From: Kamptonema formosum PCC 10802
GTDB lineage: Bacteria > Cyanobacteriota > Cyanobacteriia > Cyanobacteriales > Oscillatoriaceae
NCBI RefSeq assembly: GCF_000332335.1
Contig: NZ_KB235948.1
Span: 2,514,661-2,578,660, forward strand
Length of the DNA: 64,000 bases
Direction of reading: 5' to 3'
Shown: in pieces, positions 9,367 through 17,208 of the stretch
How positions within the stretch are numbered: position 1 is the first letter of the stretch
How the letters are laid out: every line of letters starts with the position of its first letter
Translations under genes and position numbers: made by a program
The notes under the pieces: generated by a model
Told to the model about the DNA's origin: nothing
Databases searched by the model: none
What the model saw: only the letters and a program-made list of their open reading frames with translations

Positions 9367-9449
9367 CAGGACTTACGCAAAGCCTCTATCTGTAGGGTGG
9401 GGCACGCGAAGCGCGCAACCCACCACACAATTGAGTGGCGTAAGTCCTG
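9367..9449. mobile_element. MITE-like palindromic element, CAGGACTTACGC termini
   Basis: An 83-bp element bounded by perfect 12-bp inverted repeats CAGGACTTACGC (9367-9378) and GCGTAAGTCCTG (9438-9449). The interior contains GGGTGGG and CCCACC, which can pair in a nested stem. Related partial copies are at 33105-33161 and 62767-62832. No transposase is encoded. Non-autonomous mobility is inferred. Confidence 0.75.
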
Positions 9450-9457
9450 TTTTTAAT

Positions 9458-9528
9458 AAACCGCCAAGACGCCATAGACGCGCCAGCGGCTTGCCCGTTG
9501 GGTAGAGCGCCAAGGAAAGAAAAGAGAG
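9458..9528 (+). repeat. AACCGCCAAGACGCC dispersed repeat
   Basis: Starts AAACCGCCAAGACGCCATAG and ends GCGCCAAGGAAAGAAAAG. Closely similar sequences are at 48473-48515 (plus) and 55241-55280 (minus). Together with the tRNA-like relic and the MITE-like element it fills the 375-bp gap before nanE. Confidence 0.7.
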
Positions 9529-9592
9529 AGGGTTCTTACAAATGATTTAGAACTGCTATAGTGGGAGAATTGAAATACTCCCTCCTTTTATT

Positions 9593-10288
9593 ATGGCAGA
9601 TGATTCTGTGAGTGTGATTGAAAGCCTCCGTGGGGGGCTGATTGTATCGTGCCAAGCACCGGCAGACTCGCCGCTGCACGAACCGGCAGTTATTGCCGCA
9701 ATGGCGCAAGCTTCTCTAAACCAGGGCGCAGCCGGCGTGCGGCTTGACACACCGGCACACGTCACGGCAGTGCGCCAGCGTGCCGGTGCCGGTGTTCCCA
9801 TCATTGGGCTGTGGAAGCAGCAATTGCCCGGATATGAGGTGTATATCACTCCCCTGTTCCAGCACGCCATTGCGATCGCCTTTGCCGGTGCGGATATCAT
9901 CGCCATTGACGCCACGCTGAGAGAGCGCCCAGAGCCGGTAGCGACGACAGTTGAGCGGATTCACGATGCTTTGGGGAAATTGGTGATGGCGGATGTGGAT
10001 ACGATTGAGGCGGCGATCGCAGCGGCGGATGCCGGTGCTGACTTGGTGGGCACAACTCTCTACGGCTACACCGGCCCCACAAAACACCTGTCCCCCCCCG
10101 GATTTGACCTCCTGGCGCAGATGGTGGAAAAACTCAGCGTGCCGGTGATTTGCGAGGGGGGAATTGCCTCACCGGCAATGGCGAAACAAGCCCTGGACAT
10201 GGGAGCTTATGCCGTCGTTGTCGGGACAGCAATCACCGGCATTGACTTGCAGGTTAGAGCCTATAAATCAGCCCTGAGTGGGGGCTAA
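9593..10288 (+). CDS. nanE: N-acetylmannosamine-6-phosphate 2-epimerase
   Basis: 231 residues, the usual NanE length, a TIM-barrel enzyme converting ManNAc-6-P to GlcNAc-6-P. Supporting segments are GGLIVSCQAPADSPL at the N-terminus, IGLWKQ, the catalytic-region VMADVDT, GTTLYGYT and the phosphate-binding VICEGGIASPAMAKQALDMGA followed by VVVGTAITG. Start ATG at 9593. It stands alone; no sialic-acid catabolic genes (nanA, nanK) lie nearby, so it may serve amino-sugar recycling in general. The gene is crowded with the word GCCGGT/ACCGGC (12 by my count). Confidence 0.93.
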   Translation: MADDSVSVIESLRGGLIVSCQAPADSPLHEPAVIAAMAQASLNQGAAGVRLDTPAHVTAVRQRAGAGVPIIGLWKQQLPGYEVYITPLFQHAIAIAFAGADIIAIDATLRERPEPVATTVERIHDALGKLVMADVDTIEAAIAAADAGADLVGTTLYGYTGPTKHLSPPGFDLLAQMVEKLSVPVICEGGIASPAMAKQALDMGAYAVVVGTAITGIDLQVRAYKSALSGG

Positions 10289-10696
10289 GCTATCTCTCCG
10301 CTCACCTCTTGCAGGGGCGGGGCGAACCCGAAATATTTGTGACACAGCTCACAACTGTCAGAAACCCGCCCCCGCCCCGGCTCCTACAGATAAGGATCTA
10401 TCATAATTTCACCTGAGCTCCCCTTTCTATAAAGATTTGTTAAATCCTGACGCCAGACACAGAAAATTTGTCAGACTCTCACTACACTAGGGATAAGCGT
10501 TGCACATTAGGGGTATAACCTCCTCTCTTTCTCACCCTCCCCGTTAACGGGGAGGGGGTAGGGGGGTGGGGTGAGGCAGCATGCCGGCAAACAGTAAATA
10601 GTTTTGCATCATCCTGGTGCAGCGGCGTCAGCGCTGCTTTTCTGGGATTGGGTTCCTGTCCCTGTCAGCCTGAAAAAACCTGAAAGGATTTCAGCT
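10289..10696. other. Intergenic with two hairpin repeats and a possible promoter
   Basis: No gene seen. GCAGGGGCGGGGCGAACCCG (10311-10330) is a dispersed sequence, 18 bases of which recur inside rnpB at 60959-60976. A perfect 22-base palindrome (CCCTCCCCGTT and complement) is at 10535-10556. TTGTCA (10468-10473), 17 bases, GGATAA (10491-10496) could be a weak promoter for the next gene. Confidence 0.45.
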
Positions 10697-13531
10697 ATGA
10701 AAAACAAGCTCAATAACATATTCTCAGCAATATTTTGGCTGTGGAATATTATCTTTTTAGCAGCCGTCTATGTGGGGATATTGCCCTGGATTGCGGTGCC
10801 ACTGGCAGAGGCTACCATCGCCGGCTTGATTCCCGGTGAATTCCTCATCACCCTGGCGGCGCTGATCGCAGTGCCAACAGCATGCACCCTTCTGGGATGG
10901 TGGCGTTTCCGCAAACAGCCCCTGCAGCTGATACGTCTATTTTATGGCGTAGAAGCGCCCCTGTTTCTCCTCTGCCTGATCCGCCTGTTCCTGCTGCGGG
11001 AGCTCACCCCCGCCAGCACCCTAATTGTCGGCGCGGCGGCTATCTGTATCGCGGCATTTCTCGCCGAACTGCTGTGGGGCTGCGCAGAGCGCAATCAGCC
11101 GATCGCTTGGGCGCAACTGCTCGCTCACAGCTTAATGCTGCTATTCGGTTTGTATGTGGGAGTGCTGCTGCTGTTTTATGCCGTGCCGGCAGCCCAAGCT
11201 GTTGTGTTCGGAGCCTTCTGGTTCTTGGGGGAACTTGGGCGGATTTTGATTTCAAGGCCACTAGAAGCGCTCCAGGTTACTCTAAGCACCTTTCTATTGT
11301 TTCTCCTCTTTGGCTTTAGCGCGACGCTCTTCCTTGCGATGCCATCAGCGCTGGCAACATTTTACATTCACGCCGGCTATCGCATCGGGCGCAATTTTGC
11401 CTCCCAGTACGGGCAAAAACGCGCTTTAGCCGGCTCTTTAGCCGCCGTGACCGCCTCGCTGGCCCTCTTCGTCTCATTGCAGCAACAGCCCCAGATACAG
11501 GCATTCCAGCTCCTGGACAAGCCGGCGCAAACGGACAGCGCCAGGGCAGAAATTGTGGCAAAATCAGATGTAATTCGCGCCGGACTGGTTAACGCCTACT
11601 TGTCCTCGTATCGCTATCTCAGCAGCATCGAAGAAAATGACCACATCCGCGTCATGTACCGCAACACCTTTGGTTTGCCAGAGGAACTCTGCCAGTTTTT
11701 ACAAGACAGGTACAACCAGCTGATGTCGCCATTTTTGTACAGAGGCTCTCTTCGGACAGATAGCGAAAAAGCAGAAAAGCTCTATGCCGAATTCTTTGAC
11801 GCCCCCATTCAAAAAGCCGAACAGCCGGCAATCTTGCACGCCTTGCAATCCACCGTCAATCGCGACGACGCCAAAGCCGGTCTGCTGAATATCGGGCAGA
11901 AAAAAGTCTGGCTAGCCCAGCAACAGGTAACAGTACAGCCGCAAGGAGACTGGGCGAATGTAGAAATCTACGAGGTGTATAAAAATCAAACCGCCGATCG
12001 AGAAGAGATACTCTACTACTTTTCCCTGCCAGAAAGCGCCGCCCTCACAGGAGTGTGGCTGGGTGACACCAATAACCGAGAAAAGCGTTTCCCCTTTACA
12101 GTTTCGCCGCGCGGAGCCGCTCAGAAAGTCTATAATGAACAAGTCAGGCGGCAAGTCGATCCAGCGCTGCTCGAACAGGTGGGCCCGCGCCACTATCGCC
12201 TGCGAGCATTTCCGGTTCCCCCTCCATTAACCCCCTGGGAGAGGAAAAATTCAACTCAGCGACCGACCGAAATGCACCTGTGGCTGACGTATAAAGTGAT
12301 GCGGCAAAAAGAAGGGTGGGCGCTGCCGAAATTAGGGGAAAAACGCAACATCTTCTGGACGGAGGACACCCAGCGCATCCGCAATGGAAAAGCCGTAAAA
12401 GGTGACGGGGAGAACTGGTTGGAAGCTTTCTTGCCGGCAGAAGGGCAATACTCGCCGGCACCGCATCAGGTTAACTTGCCAGATGGCTACCGCATCTCCG
12501 CAAAACCGCTAGCTGAAAAAGAATACTCCCTCCCCCAAGGCAAGCGATTTGCAATCGTTCTCGACAGTTCCCGCAGCATGATAGCACACGCAAAGGAAGT
12601 GAGTGAGACATTCAAATGGTTGCAGAAACACGGCTTTGCTGACGGCAGCTTCGCCAACAGTGATGCCGATCTGTACGTCACTTCCGCCAACGGTGCCCAA
12701 CCGAAGCGCTTCGACGACATCAACAGCTTTAATGCAGCAAAGATGACATTTTACGGCACACTTCAATATAAGCAGATGCTGCGGCAGTTCGCACAGTTGC
12801 GAGGCGATACGCGCTATGATGCTATCTTGCTGCTCACAGATGAGGGCAGTTATGAACTGTCCGATGACACTAAAGATGTGCCGCAGATAAGCGCGCCGCT
12901 GTGGCTGGTGCATCTGGGAGCATTCCCGCGCGCTTACGATGATGTTACCTTAAAAGCAATTCAAGACAGCGGTGGGGGAGTGTCTGCGGAACTCCCAGAG
13001 GTTTTGCAGCGAATCGCAACCAAAGCCACTTTGGGTAAATCTGCAGTGAGTGTGCTGGATGGCTATGCTTGGTTTGTGGAAAAGCCGGCGAGCCAGACAC
13101 AAAAAGCTACAGCCAAGAATGCGCCTTCCCAGCCGGTAAAGGCGACACCGGCGGTTGTCCAGAACAAGGGGGAAAATGGTTTTGAACCCCTAGCAGCGCG
13201 ACAGCTGGTACAGGCGCTCAGCAAAAAGACAGACGGAAATCAAATCGCCGATTTGGATGCTATTCATGCCGTCGCGAAAACCTTCAATATTGTCACCCCT
13301 TACTCGTCGATGATTGTGCTCGTCAATGACGAGCAGCGGGAGGCACTCAAACAAGCCGAAGCGGAAAAAGACCGTTTCGATCGCAAGGTGGAAGACGGGA
13401 AAGAGCAGCTGACTAAACCTGAGAATCCTTTGAATACCGGCGTTCCCGAACCGGCAACCCTTGCCGGTTTAGCTGCCGGCACCCTCTTTTTGATTGCCCG
13501 CCGCAACCGGCGCACTAAGAAGGTGAGTTAA
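10697..13531 (+). CDS. PEP-CTERM integral membrane protein with VIT and vWA domains
   Basis: 944 residues from ATG 10697, which has GAAAGGA ten bases upstream; a TTG 31 codons earlier is less likely. The N-terminal third has about eight hydrophobic helices. Behind it lies a VIT-like domain (VEIYEVYKNQTADREEILYYF in two parts) and then a vWA-like domain with FAIVLDSSRSM, a metal-ion-site DSSRS. The extreme C-terminus is a PEP-CTERM sorting signal: VPEPATLAGLAAGTLFLIARRNRR. This architecture matches the family I know as PEP-CTERM family integral membrane protein (TIGR02921). Such proteins are presumed to be processed by an exosortase; none is encoded in the window. Function unknown; probably envelope or exopolysaccharide related. 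Confidence 0.85.
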   Translation: MKNKLNNIFSAIFWLWNIIFLAAVYVGILPWIAVPLAEATIAGLIPGEFLITLAALIAVPTACTLLGWWRFRKQPLQLIRLFYGVEAPLFLLCLIRLFLLRELTPASTLIVGAAAICIAAFLAELLWGCAERNQPIAWAQLLAHSLMLLFGLYVGVLLLFYAVPAAQAVVFGAFWFLGELGRILISRPLEALQVTLSTFLLFLLFGFSATLFLAMPSALATFYIHAGYRIGRNFASQYGQKRALAGSLAAVTASLALFVSLQQQPQIQAFQLLDKPAQTDSARAEIVAKSDVIRAGLVNAYLSSYRYLSSIEENDHIRVMYRNTFGLPEELCQFLQDRYNQLMSPFLYRGSLRTDSEKAEKLYAEFFDAPIQKAEQPAILHALQSTVNRDDAKAGLLNIGQKKVWLAQQQVTVQPQGDWANVEIYEVYKNQTADREEILYYFSLPESAALTGVWLGDTNNREKRFPFTVSPRGAAQKVYNEQVRRQVDPALLEQVGPRHYRLRAFPVPPPLTPWERKNSTQRPTEMHLWLTYKVMRQKEGWALPKLGEKRNIFWTEDTQRIRNGKAVKGDGENWLEAFLPAEGQYSPAPHQVNLPDGYRISAKPLAEKEYSLPQGKRFAIVLDSSRSMIAHAKEVSETFKWLQKHGFADGSFANSDADLYVTSANGAQPKRFDDINSFNAAKMTFYGTLQYKQMLRQFAQLRGDTRYDAILLLTDEGSYELSDDTKDVPQISAPLWLVHLGAFPRAYDDVTLKAIQDSGGGVSAELPEVLQRIATKATLGKSAVSVLDGYAWFVEKPASQTQKATAKNAPSQPVKATPAVVQNKGENGFEPLAARQLVQALSKKTDGNQIADLDAIHAVAKTFNIVTPYSSMIVLVNDEQREALKQAEAEKDRFDRKVEDGKEQLTKPENPLNTGVPEPATLAGLAAGTLFLIARRNRRTKKVS

Positions 13532-13537
13532 AGAGTG

Positions 13538-13570
13538 AGAAACCCGGTTTCTTTAAGCAACCGGGTTTCT
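13538..13570. repeat. Family A palindrome directly behind the PEP-CTERM gene
   Basis: AGAAACCCGGTTTCTT followed by its near-complement (one mismatch), starting seven bases after the stop. It lies between two convergent genes (the next is on the minus strand, ending at 13581) and could serve both as a terminator. Confidence 0.9.
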
Positions 13571-13580
13571 GGCAGCGTCT

Positions 13581-14435
13581 CTACAAATTGGCTTCTTCAC
13601 CTTCCACCGGCACCCTTCTCCTCAGAATAATCATTTCCCCGCCAATCACCGGACTGCGAGCCACCAAACTGCCTGTGGTATCAGTAATATCTAGCTTGCT
13701 GAAATCCAATTGTTTCGCCCGCGCAAACATTTCAGCCGCTAACTTATTCTGCCGAGATTCTGCTATATTATACCACTTATCGCCAACTTTGACAACCAAA
13801 AGACTGCCCTGGAAATTGGCTTCAATCGACTGAATCAGCCCCTCTGCGTATTCGCGGGTGACTTCAGCCACTTGCTCCTGAATTGAGGCAATCAGCCGCT
13901 GTTCTGGCGTTAATTCCGGTTCCGGTTGTGGCACCGGCTCGGCAGCCACCGGCGCAGGTTCTTCCGGAGCAGTCAATTCCGGGGGAGCCCCCACGCCTGA
14001 GGGCGGCGGGACTTGCGCCACCTCCGCCGGCTTCGGCGACAGCAGCGCCGATCCAGTCCACAGCACCAGGGCGAGAATGCCGGCAATCGCCCCAGTCAGC
14101 CCCCAGTCGGGCAACTTTTCGCTCACAGATGCCGGCAGCCGAGAGCGCACCAGGCGCAAAACACCCAGCCACCGCTCCCAGAGGCTGTCGAGCGCCGGAC
14201 GGAGTTGCTCGAGCACCGAGGGCTGGGGCTGCGCTGGGGGTGGCGCTTCCAATTTTTCCACCGCCCTTTCCAGCAGCTGAATCGTGAATCTCAGGACTTT
14301 AACACTCTGGACTTTGAGAGCAGACGGCTTCTGGGGTGGCTGCTGGCTCGCCGCCGGCTGCTCAGGCGGCTGGGGCGCGGGTGTCTGCGGCTGAGGCTGT
14401 TCTTGTTCTGGCGGGTTCGGCTGGTTTTCGGTCAT
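13581..14435 (-). CDS. Proline-rich single-pass membrane protein of unknown function
   Basis: 284 residues from the ATG at 14435, which has AAGGGA seven bases upstream. An in-frame ATG at 14486 adds 17 basic residues but lacks such a site. The protein begins with a Pro/Gln-rich stretch (PEQEQPQPQTPAPQPP), has one membrane helix (LTGAIAGILALVLWTGSALL), a second Pro/Glu-rich linker and a C-terminal folded domain starting about TPEQRLIASIQEQVAEVT with GSLLVVKVGDKWYNI. I recognise it only as a cyanobacterial conserved hypothetical type. It converges with the PEP-CTERM gene. Confidence 0.8.
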   Translation of the reverse strand: MTENQPNPPEQEQPQPQTPAPQPPEQPAASQQPPQKPSALKVQSVKVLRFTIQLLERAVEKLEAPPPAQPQPSVLEQLRPALDSLWERWLGVLRLVRSRLPASVSEKLPDWGLTGAIAGILALVLWTGSALLSPKPAEVAQVPPPSGVGAPPELTAPEEPAPVAAEPVPQPEPELTPEQRLIASIQEQVAEVTREYAEGLIQSIEANFQGSLLVVKVGDKWYNIAESRQNKLAAEMFARAKQLDFSKLDITDTTGSLVARSPVIGGEMIILRRRVPVEGEEANL

Positions 14436-14566
14436 CGGATTTCCCTTAAAATCGGCAAAATCTGTGCGTTTGCGATAAATTCTCATCGGGGCGCTCCCTG
14501 CCTAATCTATCATTTCTGGTTCCCGCGCCGGAACCCCACCCCCCACCCCCCTCCCCAAAAGGCGTA

Positions 14567-14587
14567 GGACAGGCGTCCCGCCTGTCC
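14567..14587. repeat. GGACAGGCGTCCCGCCTGTCC repeat family
   Basis: A 21-base hairpin sequence with arms GGACAGGCG and CGCCTGTCC. Related copies are at 39787-39804, 39890-39906 and 48262-48282, and degenerate ones at about 5545-5605 and 34651-34674. Confidence 0.85.
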
Positions 14588-14668
14588 CCTCTCTGTCCCT
14601 CTCTCTGTCCCTCTCTGACCGCCGGCTTTCGGGTTGCGGGAGAGATTTTATGTTTAATTTAGTCTGTA

Positions 14669-14766
14669 TATAGCGGTTTTCATCCGAGGTGAGGTCCTGA
14701 GAAACCCGGTTTCTTAAAGAAACCGGGTTTCTGGCATCTACTTCATCTAACTGAACCCCGCTTTAT
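14669..14766. mobile_element. Long form of family A: MITE-like palindrome with outer arms
   Basis: The core palindrome (14700-14732) is embedded in longer imperfect arms: ATATAGCGGTTTTCATC on the left and, read on the other strand, ATAAAGCGGGGTTCAGTTAG on the right. The same arms surround the cores at 19606, 28820, 33187 and 62929. No coding capacity. Confidence 0.75.
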
Positions 14767-14803
14767 TTATGGCTTTTCTGAACTTGTCTAGCTCCCACTC
14801 ACT

Positions 14804-15733
14804 ATGACTATTAAACGCCGTCAGTTTCTGGCTTTATCTGGCTTCAGCTTGGGTTTCGCTTTGCTGGGAAACTCACTCTTCGGGAAAAAGATCTGGGGTG
14901 CCGGTGGCTTCGCAGTCGCTTCTAGTCTGGAAGAAGAAACTCTCATCGCCAATTTGCGGCTGAGCGAGCCAATTTTGCGATTTGTCGCGGTGGCGGACAC
15001 CGGCACCGGCGGGGGCGGACAGTATGCCGTCGCCCGCGCCATGACTCGCTACCGCGAGCAACACCCTTTTGATGTCGCTATTCTTGCCGGTGACAACATC
15101 TACTACAACGGCGAAATCGAGAAAATTGGCGAGGCTTTTGAACAACCCTACAAGCCGCTGCTGGACTCAGGGGTGAAATTTTATGCCTGTCTCGGCAATC
15201 ACGACATCCGCACCGGCAATGGCGACGCCGAAGTGCAGTATGCCGGTTTTAACATGCAAGGGCGATACTATACGTTCCGCCGCGAGCCGGTGCAGTTTTT
15301 TGCTTTGGACACCAATCCTAACGCTGACTGGGAAACTCAGCTGGCGTGGTTAGACAAGGAACTCAGCCGCAGCGACGCCCCTTGGAAAATTGTCTTTGGG
15401 CACCATCCCGCTTATTCTGCCGGTTTGCACGGCGGGAGCACGCGCGTCAGAGAAGCTTTGGCACCGCTTTTTCAAAAATACGGCGTCCATCTGTATATCA
15501 ATGGTCACGACCACAATTATGAACGCACTCGCTCTATTAATGGTACGACATACCTGACTTGCGGTGCCGGTGCCGATCTCAGGCCGGTGGGGCGTTCAGA
15601 GGTGACGGCGCGTTCTGCCAGCCAGTTGAGTTTTGTCGCGCTGGATGTGTATGCCGGTCATATTTTGATGAGTGCGATTGATGCGGACAATGAAATTTTT
15701 GATCAGGGGGTGGTTCAATTGCAGCCGGCATAA
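14804..15733 (+). CDS. Tat-exported calcineurin-like metallophosphoesterase
   Basis: 309 residues. The N-terminus MTIKRRQFLALSGF is a twin-arginine signal with a hydrophobic core up to about residue 28. The metallophosphoesterase motifs appear in order: VADTG (Asp65), AGDNIYYNG, LGNHD, FGHHPAYSAG and INGHDHNYER, giving a complete two-metal centre similar to purple acid phosphatases. It should hydrolyse phosphate esters in the periplasm; the substrate is not evident. Length fits tartrate-resistant acid-phosphatase-like bacterial proteins. The gene stands alone with palindromic repeats on both sides and no clear Pho box. Confidence 0.92.
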   Translation: MTIKRRQFLALSGFSLGFALLGNSLFGKKIWGAGGFAVASSLEEETLIANLRLSEPILRFVAVADTGTGGGGQYAVARAMTRYREQHPFDVAILAGDNIYYNGEIEKIGEAFEQPYKPLLDSGVKFYACLGNHDIRTGNGDAEVQYAGFNMQGRYYTFRREPVQFFALDTNPNADWETQLAWLDKELSRSDAPWKIVFGHHPAYSAGLHGGSTRVREALAPLFQKYGVHLYINGHDHNYERTRSINGTTYLTCGAGADLRPVGRSEVTARSASQLSFVALDVYAGHILMSAIDADNEIFDQGVVQLQPA

Positions 15734-15768
15734 CTGGGACGCCGGTGTTTGATTAAAAATCCACGGTA

Positions 15769-15783
15769 AGAAACCGGGTTTCT
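15769..15783. repeat. Half copy of the family A palindrome
   Basis: Only one arm, AGAAACCGGGTTTCT, followed by a decayed AAGAAAGCCGGTTTTTC. It lies 36 bases after the phosphoesterase gene. Confidence 0.7.
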
Positions 15784-15903
15784 CCGTCACAAGAAAGCCG
15801 GTTTTTCAGATTTCTTCACCGGCACAACCGCCACGCCGGCAACTTCCCTCCATAGGGGCCCTCAATCGGGGCAATGGCCACCCCCACCGCTGTGCTACAC
15901 CTC

Positions 15904-15936
15904 AGAAACCCGGTTTCTTTAAGAAACCGGGTTTCT
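15904..15936. repeat. Family A palindrome
   Basis: Complete 33-base core, followed by CAGTACCTCACTCAGTG, a trace of the right outer arm (compare CAGTACCTCACTAATATGAG at 28853-28872). The surrounding 15784-16020 holds no gene. Confidence 0.9.
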
Positions 15937-16021
15937 CAGTACCTCACTCAGTGCAAAACAAGTCCTCTGAAAAAAAACTTGCTTTCTAGAGCTGGCTGTG
16001 CTAAACTCAATATCAGATCGC

Positions 16022-16057
16022 TAAACTACGGTATATCTATCGACTTACCGTAGTTTA
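16022..16057. promoter_or_regulatory. Perfect 12-bp inverted repeat in front of the cysteine-dioxygenase-like gene
   Basis: TAAACTACGGTA (16022-16033) and TACCGTAGTTTA (16046-16057) are perfect complements separated by 12 bases. It could be an operator for a dimeric regulator or a leader hairpin. It is not part of the dispersed families and I see no second copy. Confidence 0.6.
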
Positions 16058-16179
16058 AGGTGGCCAGAGGCGGATCTGAAAAACCGCAGGCAGGTATGGC
16101 GAACACGCCCTGGGTCAAGATCGGGCTTTGCCCAGACATGCGAATAGCTCCATTAAATGTGGGGGTGGTATTGGAAACT

Positions 16180-16743
16180 ATGTCCGTAAACTCTTTAATT
16201 AACCAGCTCGGAATCGACGACTTCATTATCGAGCTGATGCGCATCCCGCAGCGACATCTGCAAATCGACCGGCTCAAAGACTTGGTGGCGCAGCTGCAAA
16301 TCAACAGCTTCCTGCTGACACCGCACATACATTTCTGCAACGCCGGCTATACGCGCAATCTCCTGTGCCGGACCTCCCGGTTTGACATGCTAGTTTTGTG
16401 CTGGCTGCCCGGGCAAATGACAGCAATCCACGACCATGCCGGTTCGCTCAACGTCACCCGCGTTTGCAGCGGAACCCTCACCGCGCGGCTGTTCCAAGTG
16501 CGTGACCGACCGGTGCCTGGGCGAGCGTTCGTGGAACTGAAGATGGAACAGCAGCTGGGCGACAACGAATTATCCCTGGTTGAGCGCAACGATATCCACC
16601 AGCTAGCGAACATGACGGAGCAAAAACTCGTCACACTGCACGTATACGCGCCGCCCCTGAGAAACATCACTGTTTACAATTCTTACTCCGGTCTGATCGA
16701 GCCGGTGGCGCTGCGCTACACTCTCGAAGATGACTTTGCTTGA
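16180..16743 (+). CDS. Cysteine dioxygenase type I-like cupin
   Basis: 187 residues from ATG 16180; in-frame GTG 16060 and ATG 16137 are alternatives, but GTG 16060 would lie three bases from a hairpin. The cupin metal motif is IHDHAGSLNVTRV with both histidines, and a later histidine in VERNDIHQLAN. Together with PGQMTAIHDH this is the bacterial cysteine dioxygenase/CDO pattern: iron-dependent oxidation of cysteine (or another thiol acid) to the sulphinate. Substrate choice among CDO, mercaptopropionate and related dioxygenases cannot be fixed by eye. The final codons sit in a 10-base duplication (ACTTTGCTTG twice). Confidence 0.8.
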   Translation: MSVNSLINQLGIDDFIIELMRIPQRHLQIDRLKDLVAQLQINSFLLTPHIHFCNAGYTRNLLCRTSRFDMLVLCWLPGQMTAIHDHAGSLNVTRVCSGTLTARLFQVRDRPVPGRAFVELKMEQQLGDNELSLVERNDIHQLANMTEQKLVTLHVYAPPLRNITVYNSYSGLIEPVALRYTLEDDFA

Positions 16744-16796
16744 CTTTGCTTGACCCCACTCAAAGGGGTGGAAACTTTTTAACTGCGGAGGTTCAC

Positions 16797-17018
16797 ATGA
16801 ACTGTGTCGATCCAACACCCTGGGTTTCCCGGCGCTCTCGTTTTTTTATCGGCAAAGAAGCGTTTAGTCTAATGGATTGCGCCGGTCGGGAATCCCAAGC
16901 TCCCTTCAACCTGCATCCAGGCAATTATTTAGTAGTCTGGCGCTTTGGCCGAACCGGCTTAACTTTTAGTTCAGAGGCGCAGGCAAACCAGAATTTTTTA
17001 GAGAACTCGCATGTCTGA
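16797..17018 (+). CDS. Small protein following the CDO-like gene
   Basis: 73 residues. The ATG at 16797 has GGAGG at 16787-16791, five bases upstream, one of the best ribosome-binding sites in the window. The gap to the CDO-like stop is 53 bases, so co-transcription is likely. The product (WVSRRSRFFIGKEAFSLMDC, NLHPGNYLVVWRFGRTGLTF) has no signal or membrane segment and I do not recognise it. A link to sulphur metabolism is only suggested by position. Confidence 0.55.
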   Translation: MNCVDPTPWVSRRSRFFIGKEAFSLMDCAGRESQAPFNLHPGNYLVVWRFGRTGLTFSSEAQANQNFLENSHV

Positions 17019-17032
17019 TGCGATCCGATGCC

Positions 17033-17064
17033 AGAAACCAGGTTTCTAAAAAAAACCTGGTTCC
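17033..17064. repeat. Degenerate family A palindrome
   Basis: AGAAACCAGGTTTCT then AAAAAAAACCTGGTTCCT: the same design as the family A core with coordinated changes (CCAGG / CCTGG), so the stem is kept. It follows the small gene by 14 bases and is a plausible terminator. Confidence 0.75.
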
Positions 17065-17208
17065 TTGATGTTCTGTTTATTTTTGCCTGGATACTTCTCA
17101 TACCAAGTTCGGATAGATAGTATTTTCCCCGGAGGCGGGAAAGGCTTTACTGCCGCCTTTTTCAATCCAAAATCCCAAATCCACAATCCAAAATTGGTAT
17201 TGTGCGCC

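Noticed and set aside
10604-10696. 31-residue N-terminal extension of the PEP-CTERM protein from a TTG
   Set aside because: The ATG at 10697 has a good ribosome-binding site and begins right before the first membrane helix.
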